A stretch of 64,000 nucleotides of DNA. Origin: Nevskia sp. GTDB taxonomy: Bacteria > Pseudomonadota > Gammaproteobacteria > Nevskiales > Nevskiaceae. The notes beneath the pieces are model-generated. The model saw only the letters and a program-made list of their open reading frames with translations, made no database searches and had not been told where the DNA came from. Below, piece by piece: positions 29,776 through 39,888 of this stretch. The translations under genes and the position numbers were made by a program. The stretch spans positions 1 to 64,000 of the forward strand of contig JAUXYM010000004.1 in NCBI GenBank assembly GCA_030694365.1, written 5' to 3'. Position 1 is the first letter of the stretch. Each line of letters begins with the position of its first letter.

Positions 29776-30890
29776 GCCTGAGCTTTGGGACGGGGTTTGG
29801 GCGGGGGCTGGCGGCAGCGCTGGTAGCGACGAGCCTGCTGCTGGCTGCCGCCCCAGTCATTGCCGATGTCATTGCCGATGCCATTGCCGATGAGCCGCTG
29901 GTCAGGGCGGAGATTCATCCGGAAGACCGCCTCTCCGAAGCGCTCGCGGCGATGCGCGACGGCCGTTACGCCATCGCCACCCAGCGGCTGCAACGACTGC
30001 TGGGCATCGAGCCGAACTTCCGCCTCGCCCGGCTGCTGTACGGCCAGGCGCTGGCGCTGCGTTCCGGGGCGCAGCTCGACTCGCCGCTGGCGCACGAGGA
30101 CGATCCGCGCCTCACCGAGCTGCTGGCCGAGTATCGCCAGCGCAGCGACGAACTGCGCGCACTGCCGACGGCCGGCCTGGTGCCGAGCCTGCTGCTGAAG
30201 TTGTCGGACGAGATCGGCAACGTGCTGGTCGTCGATCTCGGCAAGGGCCGCGCCTATCTGATCGACAACAACGGCTCCGGCCAGTACGTGGTCCGCAACC
30301 TCTACGCCGGCATCGGCCGCAACGGCTTCGGCAAGCGTAGCGCGGGCGATCTGCGCACCCCGGTCGGCATCTATCGCGTCACCGGCTGGATGGCCGACGA
30401 CCAGCTGCCAACGCTGTACGGCGCCGGCGCGCTGCCGCTGAGTTACCCGAATTCCTGGGACCGCTCGCTGGGACGCACCGGCTCCGGCATCTGGCTGCAC
30501 GGCGTGCCAACCGATACCTACGTCCGCGGCCCGCGTTCCAGCGAAGGCTGCGTAACCTTCTCGAACAACGATCTGCTCAGCCTGCGCTCGCAGCTCAGGG
30601 TCGGCAGCACGCCAGTGATCCTCGCCGAGCAGCTCGACTGGGTGCCGGCCGCGCAGCTTGTTGCCGAGCGTGAGCCTTTGCTGAAGGCGATCGAGAACTG
30701 GCGCCGCCAGGGCGAAATCACGCTGAGCGATCTGAGCCTGTTCGCCTATCCCGGCGAAAACGGCCTGGTGGTCGCCCAGTTCGTCCAGAATGATGCCAGC
30801 GACAACGGAGCTTCCAGCGCCGGCAGGGACCAGTTCTGGCGGCATCAGGACGATGGCTCCTGGAAGATCGTCCGCGAACTGAACCGCTGA
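29772..30890 (+). CDS. L,D-transpeptidase (YkuD) family protein; start codon uncertain
   Basis: IWLHGVPTDTYVRGPRSSEGCVTFSNNDL (HxxxG/SxGC motif). The signal peptide needs a start near 29772-29778 but no ATG/GTG/TTG is present there. Confidence 0.8.
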   Translation: MSLSFGTGFGRGLAAALVATSLLLAAAPVIADVIADAIADEPLVRAEIHPEDRLSEALAAMRDGRYAIATQRLQRLLGIEPNFRLARLLYGQALALRSGAQLDSPLAHEDDPRLTELLAEYRQRSDELRALPTAGLVPSLLLKLSDEIGNVLVVDLGKGRAYLIDNNGSGQYVVRNLYAGIGRNGFGKRSAGDLRTPVGIYRVTGWMADDQLPTLYGAGALPLSYPNSWDRSLGRTGSGIWLHGVPTDTYVRGPRSSEGCVTFSNNDLLSLRSQLRVGSTPVILAEQLDWVPAAQLVAEREPLLKAIENWRRQGEITLSDLSLFAYPGENGLVVAQFVQNDASDNGASSAGRDQFWRHQDDGSWKIVRELNR

Positions 30891-30934
30891 GCGAGCCGCT
30901 CGCAGCCGAAGCCACCGCAGCCCGGAGCGTCCCG

Positions 30935-31744
30935 ATGAACATGGACCCGATCGAATACCGCATCCACGGCAGCGATCTGCAGTACGTCGAAGTGCGCTTG
31001 GGCCCGGGCCGCTGCGCGGTCTCGGAGCCGGGCGCGATGATGTACGTCGACGACGAAGTGCAGGTCTCCACCGAGATCGGCGACGGCAGCGGCCGCGAAA
31101 CCAATTTCCTCAGCCGCCTGTGGCGAGGCCTGCGCCGCAAGTTCAGCGGCGAATCGCTGTTCACTTCGATCTATCGCAATCAGGCCGGCAGCGATCGCCG
31201 GGTTGCCTTCGCCGCACCCGGCCCGGGGCAGATCGTGCCGATCGACCTCGCAGCCTCGGGCGGCACCTTGATCGTCCAGCGCGGCGCCTTTCTGGCCGGC
31301 GCGCGCGGCGTCGAAGTGGGCCTGGCCTGGCAGAAGCGCTTTCGCGTCGGCCTGTTCGGCGGAGAGGGTTTCATCATGCAGAAGCTGACCGGCGACGGCG
31401 TCGCCTTCGTCCATGCCAGTGGCGCGCTGACCGAAATGCAGTTGGTGCCTGGCCAGAGCCTGAGAGTCGATACCGGCTGCCTGGTGGCGCTGCAAAGCTC
31501 GGTGCGCTACGACATCAAGTACGCCGGCAAGATCAAGACCGCGCTGTTCGGTGGCGAAGGTTTGTTCTTCGCCCAGCTGTCCGGCCCCGGTACCATCTGG
31601 CTGCAGTCGATGCCGCTGAAGCGCCTGAGCCGCACCTTGCTCGGCATGGCGATGACGGCGAATCCGCGCGGCCGGATCGTCTGGTTCCTGATCGCCATTG
31701 CCATTGTGGTGATCAATATCCTGAGCATCAACTCGCCGGTCTGA
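30935..31744 (+). CDS. TIGR00266 / AIM24 family protein
   Basis: FSGESLFTSIYRNQAGSDRRVAFAAPGPGQIVPIDLAASGG..., GGEGLFFAQLSGPGTIWLQSMP. Confidence 0.85.
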   Translation: MNMDPIEYRIHGSDLQYVEVRLGPGRCAVSEPGAMMYVDDEVQVSTEIGDGSGRETNFLSRLWRGLRRKFSGESLFTSIYRNQAGSDRRVAFAAPGPGQIVPIDLAASGGTLIVQRGAFLAGARGVEVGLAWQKRFRVGLFGGEGFIMQKLTGDGVAFVHASGALTEMQLVPGQSLRVDTGCLVALQSSVRYDIKYAGKIKTALFGGEGLFFAQLSGPGTIWLQSMPLKRLSRTLLGMAMTANPRGRIVWFLIAIAIVVINILSINSPV

Positions 31745-31745
31745 G

Positions 31746-32852
31746 ATGAACCCGAGCTTCGCCGCGCTGCTCTATGGACGCGACCTGCCGCCCGCCGGGC
31801 TGAAGGTCAGTGCGCAATTCGTCGGCAATCGCCTGCAGGTTGGCGGCGATCTGCGCTTGGAAGCGGTGGCCGATGCGATCACGATCGAAACCGGCGGCTT
31901 CGATCACGACACGCTCTACCTCGGCTGGACTGATGCCACGCGCGGCCGGCTGTCGCTGGCACCCCTCGATACGGTGGCGCGCGCCACCCTGATCGGTAGC
32001 GCACCGGCCACGCTCGAAGCGGCGCTGCGCCGCCATGTCCGCAGCAGCCGGAACGATCGCGGCAAGTGGCTGCTGCTCGGCGGGCTGGCGGCAAGCCTGG
32101 CCGTGCTGGTGCTCAGCGTGGTGCTCGGCTACGGGCTGATCGTCGACTGGGCGGTGCGGATGGTGCCGACCGAGGTCGAGGCAAAGCTCGGCCAGTCGAC
32201 GATGGCCGAGCTGCGGCAGTCCGGAAAACTGCTCGACACCGGGCCTGCCGTCGATGCGGTCAGCAGCATCGGCAACCGGCTCACCGCCGGCTCGCGCTAC
32301 CACTATCATTGGGCGGTGCTCGAAGACCCGAGCATCAACGCCTTCGCCGCACCCGGCGGTTACGTCGTTGTTCATCGCGGCCTGATCCTCGCCACGAAAA
32401 CGCCCGAGGAACTGGCCGGTGTGCTCGCCCACGAGGTGCAGCACGTCGAGCATCGCCACACGCTGAAGGCGATGGTCAACAGCCTCGGCTGGGCGACGAT
32501 GGCCACCGTGCTGCTCGGCGATGTCAGCGCCATGGCCGGCATGCTCGCCTATCAGGTCGGCACCACCCACTACAGTCGCGATCTCGAAACCGAAGCCGAC
32601 ACCCAGGGGCTGGCGGCGCTGGTTCGCGCCGGCATCGCGCCCGAAGGCATGGCGACGTTTTTCCGGACCCTGGCAAGGCAAGCGCCGCAGATGCCGATCG
32701 CATTGCTGTCCAGCCATCCGGCGACCGAGGAGCGCATTGCCGCGATCGAAGCCGGCATCCAGGCGCTGCCGGCGAAGGACTATCCGCCGCTGGCGATCGA
32801 CTGGGCGGCGGTGCAGGCGAGCGTCAGGAAGAACGACGACGCGGTGCCCTGA
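31746..32852 (+). CDS. M48 family metallopeptidase
   Basis: AHEVQHVEHRH (HExxH), TKTPEELAGVL, SSHPATEERI. Confidence 0.88.
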   Translation: MNPSFAALLYGRDLPPAGLKVSAQFVGNRLQVGGDLRLEAVADAITIETGGFDHDTLYLGWTDATRGRLSLAPLDTVARATLIGSAPATLEAALRRHVRSSRNDRGKWLLLGGLAASLAVLVLSVVLGYGLIVDWAVRMVPTEVEAKLGQSTMAELRQSGKLLDTGPAVDAVSSIGNRLTAGSRYHYHWAVLEDPSINAFAAPGGYVVVHRGLILATKTPEELAGVLAHEVQHVEHRHTLKAMVNSLGWATMATVLLGDVSAMAGMLAYQVGTTHYSRDLETEADTQGLAALVRAGIAPEGMATFFRTLARQAPQMPIALLSSHPATEERIAAIEAGIQALPAKDYPPLAIDWAAVQASVRKNDDAVP

Positions 32853-32867
32853 ACAGCGAAACGGCGT

Positions 32868-32983
32868 TCTCACTCGGAGAACGCAGAGGACGCAGAGAAC
32901 GGCAAAAACGGGAATGCAAAAGCGTTTTCGTTGTTCTATTTTTTCAAGCTTTTCTCTGCGTCCTCCGCGTTCTCTGCGTGAGA
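32868..32983. repeat. Intergenic inverted repeat of the ctctgcgtcctccgcgttctctgcgtga type
   Basis: Left arm 32868-32899 TCTCACTCGGAGAACGCAGAGGACGCAGAGAA vs reverse complement of right arm 32952-32983 TCTCACGCAGAGAACGCGGAGGACGCAGAGAA: 29/32 matches. Confidence 0.75.
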
Positions 32984-33060
32984 CCAGCTTTTTAGCCATC
33001 GCTTGAATCAAAGACGTTCAGCGCATCATAGCGACCAACGCCTACCCGGATTGCCTCGCC

Positions 33061-34896
33061 TTGTCCCCTCCCAGCCGTCGCCGCACACCTGATACCGGCG
33101 ACGCTGCCGAAGACGCCGTCGTCGAACCCTCGCTGGCCAAGGCGCTGGTCGCGTTGAAGCCTTATCTCGCCGAGTTTCCCGGCCGCCTCGCGGTGGCGCT
33201 GAGCCTGCTGTTCATCGCCAAGATCGCCGGCGTCTGGCTGCCGCAGTTGATGAAGCAACTGGTCGATGGTCTTGGCCCGCGTGAAGGCCTGGTGCTGGTG
33301 GTGCCGGCGGCCTTGCTGCTCGCTTATGGTGCGTTCCGCTTCCTGAACGTGTTGCTCGGCGAGCTGCGCGATCTGGTCTTTGGCCGGGTCGCCGAGCGCG
33401 CCCAGCGCCGCGCCGCCCTGAAAGTGTTCGAGCATCTGCATCGGCTCGATCTGGAATTCCATCTGTCGCGGCGCACCGGCGCGCTGAGTCGGGACATCGA
33501 GCGCGGCGTCGATGGCATCAGCTTCCTGCTGCGCTTCCTGACCTTCAACATCGTGCCGACCCTGTTCGAGATCGCGCTGGTCGCCGGCATCCTGTGGAAG
33601 CAGTACGACGGTCGGTTCGCCGCAATCGCCGGCGTTTCGGTGGTGCTTTATGTCGCGTTCTCGGTCTGGGTCACCGAATGGCGCACCAAATTCGTGCGCG
33701 CGGCGAACACCATGGACTCGAAAGCCAATACCCGGGCGATCGATTCCCTGCTCAACTACGAAACGGTCAAGTACTTCGGCAACGAGCGCTGGGAAGCCGA
33801 GCGTTACGACGACAGCATGGCCGCCTGGGAACGCGCGACCTCGCAGAACCGGCTGTCCCTGTCGGCGCTGAACACCGGCCAGGCGATGATCGTCGCCGGC
33901 TCGATCACCGCGATGATGTGGCTGGCGGCGGCCGAAGTGGTCGGCGGCGCGATGTCCGTTGGCGGCTTCGTTGCCGTCAACGCCTACATGATCCAGCTGT
34001 TCGTGCCGCTGAATTTCCTCGGCTTCGTCTACCGCGAGATTCGCCGCGCGCTGACCGACATGCAGAAGATGTTCGGTCTGATCGAACAGCCGGCGAAGAT
34101 CGTCGACGCGCCCGATGCCATGCCGCTGCTGCGCACCAGCAGCGGCAGCCCGGCGATCCGTTTCGACGACGTGCGCTTCGGCTACAGCGCCAGCCGCAAT
34201 ATCTTGAGCGGCGTCAGCTTCGTGATCGCGCCCGGCAAGAAACTCGCGGTGGTCGGTGCCAGCGGTGCCGGCAAATCGACCTTGGCCCGGCTGCTGTTCC
34301 GCTTCTACGATCCCGATCATGGGTCGATCAGCATCGACGGCGTCGACCTCCGTGCGATGCCGCAGGACAGCCTGCGCCGGCTGATCGGCGTGGTGCCGCA
34401 GGACACCGTGCTGTTCAACGATACGATCGAATACAACATCGCCTACGGCCGGCCGGGTGCCACGCGCGCCGAAGTGGAGCGTGCCGCCAAGCTGGCCCAT
34501 CTCGACGGCTTCATCGCCCGGCTGCCGCAGGGCTACGAGACGCACGTGGGTGAGCGCGGCCTGAAAGTGTCCGGTGGCGAGAAGCAGCGCATCGCCATCG
34601 CCCGCGCCCTGCTCAAGGATCCGCCGATCCTGATCCTCGACGAAGCGACCTCGTCGCTGGATTCGCGCGCCGAGGCCGCAATTCTTGATGCGCTGCAGGC
34701 GGCCACCGAGCGACGCACGACCCTGGTCATCGCCCATCGGCTGTCGACGATCACTGATGCCGACACCATCGTCGTGCTCGATCAGGGCGTGGTCGTCGAA
34801 CACGGCTCGCACGCTGGCCTGCTTGCTGCGGACGGCGCTTATGCCCGCCTCTGGAACCTGCAGTTGGGCGAGCAGGGCAGCAGTCTGCCGGGGTGA
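33061..34896 (+). CDS. ABC transporter permease/ATP-binding protein (Atm1/ABCB7-like)
   Basis: TTG start; NTMDSKANTRAIDSLLNYETVKYFGNE, VGASGAGKSTLARLLFRFYDP, LKVSGGEKQRIAIARALL. Confidence 0.9.
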   Translation: MSPPSRRRTPDTGDAAEDAVVEPSLAKALVALKPYLAEFPGRLAVALSLLFIAKIAGVWLPQLMKQLVDGLGPREGLVLVVPAALLLAYGAFRFLNVLLGELRDLVFGRVAERAQRRAALKVFEHLHRLDLEFHLSRRTGALSRDIERGVDGISFLLRFLTFNIVPTLFEIALVAGILWKQYDGRFAAIAGVSVVLYVAFSVWVTEWRTKFVRAANTMDSKANTRAIDSLLNYETVKYFGNERWEAERYDDSMAAWERATSQNRLSLSALNTGQAMIVAGSITAMMWLAAAEVVGGAMSVGGFVAVNAYMIQLFVPLNFLGFVYREIRRALTDMQKMFGLIEQPAKIVDAPDAMPLLRTSSGSPAIRFDDVRFGYSASRNILSGVSFVIAPGKKLAVVGASGAGKSTLARLLFRFYDPDHGSISIDGVDLRAMPQDSLRRLIGVVPQDTVLFNDTIEYNIAYGRPGATRAEVERAAKLAHLDGFIARLPQGYETHVGERGLKVSGGEKQRIAIARALLKDPPILILDEATSSLDSRAEAAILDALQAATERRTTLVIAHRLSTITDADTIVVLDQGVVVEHGSHAGLLAADGAYARLWNLQLGEQGSSLPG

Positions 34897-35159
34897 TCGA
34901 AGCGCTCAGTTCGTCAGTCTCCGAACCTGCTGGCCATTGGCCTTGAGCCCTGCGATGATCCGGCGGAAATCGAGTCACGAGCTTGCAACAACGCTCGCAA
35001 GTGCTTTGATCCGTGGACAAAATCGTTTAGCAGGTTCGGCATCGCAGGCGATGCCGCCTAGAGTGACAGCATGAGCCGGGAACCCTTCAGCAGACACATC
35101 AGCGTCTGGCGCGCACACGGCGCGATGCCAAGACGTTTCGTGCCCGCAAGGCTCTGCGC

Positions 35160-37259
35160 GTGGTGAACGGCAACCCGAAAGTGGTCAGCCTGCTGCGTGG
35201 CAAAGCCAAGCCTGCCGAAGCCACGGTTCAGCTGGTGGAGGCGCTGCGCCTGCAGGTGGTCGACGCACTGCGCGAACGGCTCAACATCATGTTCGAGGGG
35301 GCCGACGATCTGCTGTTCGAGTTCGCCGAGCGTGCCACCAACAACCAGGATCGCCGCCTGTTCTTCGACACCATGCGGGCCGTGCGTCTCGACCGCAAGA
35401 ACATGACCGCGCGGTTCTGCGACAACTACAGTCAAGGCTTCGACGCGACGATTGCCGCTACCGCCAGCCAGCCAGGCGACGACGGCGAACTGCGCCTGCA
35501 GAAGAACGAAGCCGTCGAACTCGACATCGCCGTGTCGAATATGGCGACCAAGGCCGATGGCCTCTACAAGCACACGCTGTGGGACATCGGCGGGCGGATC
35601 AAGACGCTGGTCGAGGATCGTCACGCACCGATGTCGATTGAAGCGCTGGTGCCGCTGACCATCTGCCGTGCGTTTCGCTCGGCAGCGGAGACACTGAACG
35701 TTGGCTCAGATGTCGAGTTGGTGGTGTTCAAGCTGTTCGACCGCCTGGTGATCAGCGAGCTTGCCGATCTCTACCTCAAGGTACTGAATTTCCTGAAGCA
35801 GCACGGCGTGCAGTCCGCCCATCCCGGCTACTCCCCCGGTTACGGGCCGAACGCCCGCCCGGGCGGCGCGCTCAGAGCCGGCGGCGAGGGGCCGGCCGGT
35901 GAAACCCTCCGTACCCAGGCCCCGCGCGGTTTTGCCGATGCTCCGCAGTTCGGCCAGACGGCTACCCAAGTGGATTTCCGCGCACCAGCCGGTCTTGCAG
36001 CGTCGATGATGAGCTCGCCAGCCCTGGACCCGCAGTCGCTGGCCAGCCTGCAGCGTCTCGGTGCGACGCCGGCCGATGCCACGGCCTATTCGAATGCCAG
36101 CCTTGCTGCTGATCTTGCCGCCGCCTCGCAGGGCCTGACGATCATCGGCTGGACGCCACGGCAGAGCGCCGCCTACGTGCAGCGCGCCAGCCTGGTCGGC
36201 CACATGTTCAACGACATCCTCGCCGACCCGCATCTGCCGAACCCGCTGCGCGTGCAGTTCGACGGCCTGCGCCTGTCGACGATGAAAGTGGCGCTCAAGG
36301 ACATCGCCTTCATCTGCGATCCGGATCATCCGGTCAGAGGCCTGATCAACGAACTGGCGACCATGGCTTCGACGGCCAGGACCGGCGGAGCGGAGCATCA
36401 GGCCCGCATCGCCGAGCTGGTGTCGCAGATCCAGCAGCAGTTCGATATCGCGGCCGAATCGCTGCGCAAGCCGCCGCCGGAAATCGAGCTGATCGACACC
36501 GATCAGGCCGAGCGTTTCATCGAGCAGCAGATGGCGCAGACCGCCACCCGCCGTCAGGCGATCGTCGCCAAGGTGCGCCGGATCATCGCCGGGGAACTGC
36601 ACTTGCGGACCTCGGGCACCACCATCAGCGACGAAGTGCGGCCGCTGCTGAATTCGCTGTGGGCACCGATGATGGCGATGCACCTGCTGCATCACGGCCC
36701 TGAAAGCGCCGAATGGAAACACGGCTTCGCCGAGCTCGATCAGATCGTCGCGATGCTCGATCCGGCCCGCGACGATCAGCGTCAAGAGGCGCTGCGGCGC
36801 GAGCTGCGCGCCGAGCTGGAAACCGCGTTCAAGGCCGTCGGCCTCGTCGAAGCCCGCATCAACGAGGCGCTGAACGGTTTCGAATCGGCACTGGCCAAGC
36901 TGCGGCCCGATCAACCACCGGCCGACCCGCTGCCCGACACCGCCGCCGCACCGGTGCTGCATGCCGCCACTGCCGCCGATGCGACCGAAAACGTCACCGA
37001 ACTGCTCGAACAACTGGTGCAGCCCGGCGCCTGGTTCCTGGTCCACGATCACGACCGCAACGAAGGCCGCTGGATGAAAGCGGTGGCCTATTACGCCGGT
37101 CTCGACTGCGCCGCGTTCGCCGAGTTCGATGGCAGCAATACCCTGCTGCTGAAGACGCGGATGCTGCTCGACGATCTGCTCGCCCGGCGCACGGTGCCGG
37201 TCGATCTCGACCCGGCGGCACGCGTCGCGCTCGACCGCTACCTGGCTCGCGCCGCCTGA
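35160..37259 (+). CDS. DUF1631 domain-containing protein
   Basis: LFDTMRAVRLDRKN-type N-terminal region, DHDRNEGRWMKAVAYY C-terminal region; ~700 aa. Start (GTG 35157/35160) uncertain. Confidence 0.8.
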   Translation: MVNGNPKVVSLLRGKAKPAEATVQLVEALRLQVVDALRERLNIMFEGADDLLFEFAERATNNQDRRLFFDTMRAVRLDRKNMTARFCDNYSQGFDATIAATASQPGDDGELRLQKNEAVELDIAVSNMATKADGLYKHTLWDIGGRIKTLVEDRHAPMSIEALVPLTICRAFRSAAETLNVGSDVELVVFKLFDRLVISELADLYLKVLNFLKQHGVQSAHPGYSPGYGPNARPGGALRAGGEGPAGETLRTQAPRGFADAPQFGQTATQVDFRAPAGLAASMMSSPALDPQSLASLQRLGATPADATAYSNASLAADLAAASQGLTIIGWTPRQSAAYVQRASLVGHMFNDILADPHLPNPLRVQFDGLRLSTMKVALKDIAFICDPDHPVRGLINELATMASTARTGGAEHQARIAELVSQIQQQFDIAAESLRKPPPEIELIDTDQAERFIEQQMAQTATRRQAIVAKVRRIIAGELHLRTSGTTISDEVRPLLNSLWAPMMAMHLLHHGPESAEWKHGFAELDQIVAMLDPARDDQRQEALRRELRAELETAFKAVGLVEARINEALNGFESALAKLRPDQPPADPLPDTAAAPVLHAATAADATENVTELLEQLVQPGAWFLVHDHDRNEGRWMKAVAYYAGLDCAAFAEFDGSNTLLLKTRMLLDDLLARRTVPVDLDPAARVALDRYLARAA

Positions 37260-37433
37260 TCGTTGCCGGCGTGGCGGGGCTGGCATTGGTGGTGCACCCC
37301 TGGCAGTAAAGAAAGCCGCCGCGCCATCTTCCCGGCACCCGGCTTTTGCACTAAGTTGATGCGAGTCCACCGCTCAGGGCCTCAAGTCCCCGATCAGGCC
37401 AGCAGGTCGACCGCCAGAACCTCAACCCTCCAC

Positions 37434-38267
37434 ATGCTCAGTCTCGGCTCGCTCGACGTGAAGCAGCGCATTGCCGCCAGGCTGGTCACGGCCGACATCG
37501 AAGCGCTGGTGGCCAGCATTCCGAAGCCGGTCGGCAGCTTCGGCTATGACCCCTGGGGCTACAACGAAGACAGCTTCAAGCTCGCCCTCGGGGCCGCGAA
37601 GCGGCTCTACGATCATTACTTCCGGGTCACCGCCCACGGCCTGGAAAACATCCCCAGCGAAGGCCGGGTGCTGATCGTCGGCAATCACAGCGGCCAGTTG
37701 CCGATGGATGGCGTGCTGGTCGGCGTCGCTGCGGCGACCAACCCGCACGGCCCGCGTCTGGCCCGGGCGATGATCGAGCGCTTCTTCCCCACCGTGCCCT
37801 GGCTCGGCAACTTCCTGAATGCGCTCGGCGGCGTCATCGGCGATCCGGTGAACTGCTCGAAGATGCTCGACATGGATGAAGCGATCATCGTCTACCCGGA
37901 AGGCATTCGCGGCTCCGGCAAGCTGTACCGCAAGCGTTACCAGCTACAGCGCTTCGGCAACGGCTTCATGCATCTGGCGATGAACCACCACGCGCCGATC
38001 GTGCCGGTGGGCATCGTCGGCTGCGAGGAAACCATGCCCGCGGTCATCAACCTGGCGCCGATCGCCAAGCTGCTCGGCCTGCCCTATCTGCCGATCGTCC
38101 CCAGCCTGCTGCCGCTGCCGGCGCGGGTCTATCTGAACTTCGGCAGGCCGATGCATTTCTCGCCGGCGGCGAGCGAGGCCGAAGTGACCGAACAAGTCGA
38201 AACGGTGAAAACCGAACTGCGCCGGCTGATGCAGATCGGCCTCGACGAACGCACGAGCCTCTACTGA
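37434..38267 (+). CDS. PlsC-like 1-acyl-glycerol-3-phosphate acyltransferase family protein
   Basis: VLIVGNHSGQLPMDGVLV (NHxxxxxD), IVYPEGIRGSGK. Confidence 0.85.
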   Translation: MLSLGSLDVKQRIAARLVTADIEALVASIPKPVGSFGYDPWGYNEDSFKLALGAAKRLYDHYFRVTAHGLENIPSEGRVLIVGNHSGQLPMDGVLVGVAAATNPHGPRLARAMIERFFPTVPWLGNFLNALGGVIGDPVNCSKMLDMDEAIIVYPEGIRGSGKLYRKRYQLQRFGNGFMHLAMNHHAPIVPVGIVGCEETMPAVINLAPIAKLLGLPYLPIVPSLLPLPARVYLNFGRPMHFSPAASEAEVTEQVETVKTELRRLMQIGLDERTSLY

Positions 38268-39238
38268 TGGCGACCAGAACCGGCAGCCGCGCCGCGCCGA
38301 AGAAAACCGTGCTGATAACCGGCGCTGCCGGTTCGCTGGCCAAGCGGGTGATCGCCCGTCTGCACGGCCAGTACAACGTCATCGCCGTCGATTTCCGCCG
38401 CCGGGTCGAGACCGATGCCGGCATCCCGAGCTATCTGGTCGAGCTGCACAAGCGCGGCTTCGAGGACATCTTCGCCAGCCACAAGATCGATGCGGTGATC
38501 CATATCGGCCGCATCTTCGCGCACGAAAGAACCCGCCAGCAGCGCTACAACGCCAATGTCATCGGCTGCAAGCGGCTGCTCGATCTGTGCCGCAAGTACA
38601 AGGTCGGCCAGGTGATCATCCACTCGACGTACTACGTCTACGGCGCCAGTGCCTACAACCCGGCGCTGATCGATGAGGACGCGCCGCTGAAGGCCAGCGA
38701 GGTGACTCAGGATCTGGTTGATTCGGTGGAGCTGGAAAGCCTCGCCAACATCTATCTGTGGAAGCATCCGGAGCTGAACATCACCATCCTGCGGCCCTGC
38801 AACGTGCTCGGCCCGGGCGTGCGCAACACCATGTCGATCCTGCTGTCGCGCAGCCTGGTGCCGGTGCTGATCGGCTTCTCGCCGCTGATGCAGTTCCTGC
38901 ATGTCGACGACATGACCGACGCGATGATCGCCGCCTTCGAACAGAACAAGCCGGGCATCTACAACGTCGCCCCGGACGACTACGTGCCGTATCAGGAAGC
39001 CGTGGCCCAGTGCGGCTGCCGCAAGCTGCCGGTGCTGTCGATCCCGCCGTCGCTGCCGAAACTGGTGGCCTCGGTGCTGAACTGGAACGCGTTCTTCCCG
39101 CCGTATCTGGTCAACTACTTCAAGTATCCGGTGATCCTCGACGGTCGCCTGTTCCGCGAAACCTTTTCCTGGCAGCCGCGGCGCAGCCTCAACGACATCT
39201 TCACCTACTACCGGAAGCAGAAGCTCAGCGCGAGCTAG
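38267..39238 (+). CDS. NAD-dependent epimerase/dehydratase (extended SDR)
   Basis: [52 protein letters not shown]. Confidence 0.85.
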   Translation: MATRTGSRAAPKKTVLITGAAGSLAKRVIARLHGQYNVIAVDFRRRVETDAGIPSYLVELHKRGFEDIFASHKIDAVIHIGRIFAHERTRQQRYNANVIGCKRLLDLCRKYKVGQVIIHSTYYVYGASAYNPALIDEDAPLKASEVTQDLVDSVELESLANIYLWKHPELNITILRPCNVLGPGVRNTMSILLSRSLVPVLIGFSPLMQFLHVDDMTDAMIAAFEQNKPGIYNVAPDDYVPYQEAVAQCGCRKLPVLSIPPSLPKLVASVLNWNAFFPPYLVNYFKYPVILDGRLFRETFSWQPRRSLNDIFTYYRKQKLSAS

Positions 39239-39324
39239 GCTTTGCAGACCCCGGCCGAACCGAGATCACCGGCTGCGGTCTGAGCGCTACCTTTCCAACC
39301 CGCCCACTCCTGACAGGAACCCCC

Positions 39325-39861
39325 ATGAGCAAGGAAAAGAGCAAACCGAAGGCGCCGAAGCCGGTCCCGGCCCCAAGCCCAACGACCACTGAAGCGACCA
39401 TCGACATCGGCATCAGCAAGGCTGACCGCGCCGCGATCGCGCACGGTCTCTCGCGCCTGCTGGCGGACGAATACACGCTGTATCTGAAGACCCACAACTT
39501 CCACTGGAACGTCACCGGGCCGATGTTCAACACCCTGCACCTGATGTTCATGGGCCAGTACACCGAATCATCGCTGGCGGTGGATCTGGTCGCCGAGCGC
39601 ATTCGCGCGCTGGGCTTCCCGGCACCGGGCACCTATGGCCAGTACGCCAAGCTATCGAGCATCGACGAGGACGAAGGCGTGCCGGCGGCGCTGGAGATGG
39701 TCAAGAAACTGGTCAAGGGCCACGAAGCCTGCGCGAAGACGGCACGTTCGGTGTTCCCGCTCGCCGAAAAGGCCAGCGACGAACCGACCGCCGATCTGCT
39801 GACCCAGCGTCTGCAGTTGCACGAGAAGACCGCGTGGATGCTGCGCTCGCTGCTCGAATGA
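39325..39861 (+). CDS. dps: Dps-family DNA-binding/ferritin-like protein
   Basis: [36 protein letters not shown] ferroxidase motif; Lys/Pro-rich N-terminal tail. Confidence 0.9.
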   Translation: MSKEKSKPKAPKPVPAPSPTTTEATIDIGISKADRAAIAHGLSRLLADEYTLYLKTHNFHWNVTGPMFNTLHLMFMGQYTESSLAVDLVAERIRALGFPAPGTYGQYAKLSSIDEDEGVPAALEMVKKLVKGHEACAKTARSVFPLAEKASDEPTADLLTQRLQLHEKTAWMLRSLLE

Positions 39862-39888
39862 TCGAGCCGCATAAGCCGTAAAATGAAA

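Noticed and set aside
32992-34812. 606-aa minus-strand ORF opposite the Atm1-like ABC transporter
   Set aside because: Antisense shadow of a confidently assigned gene.
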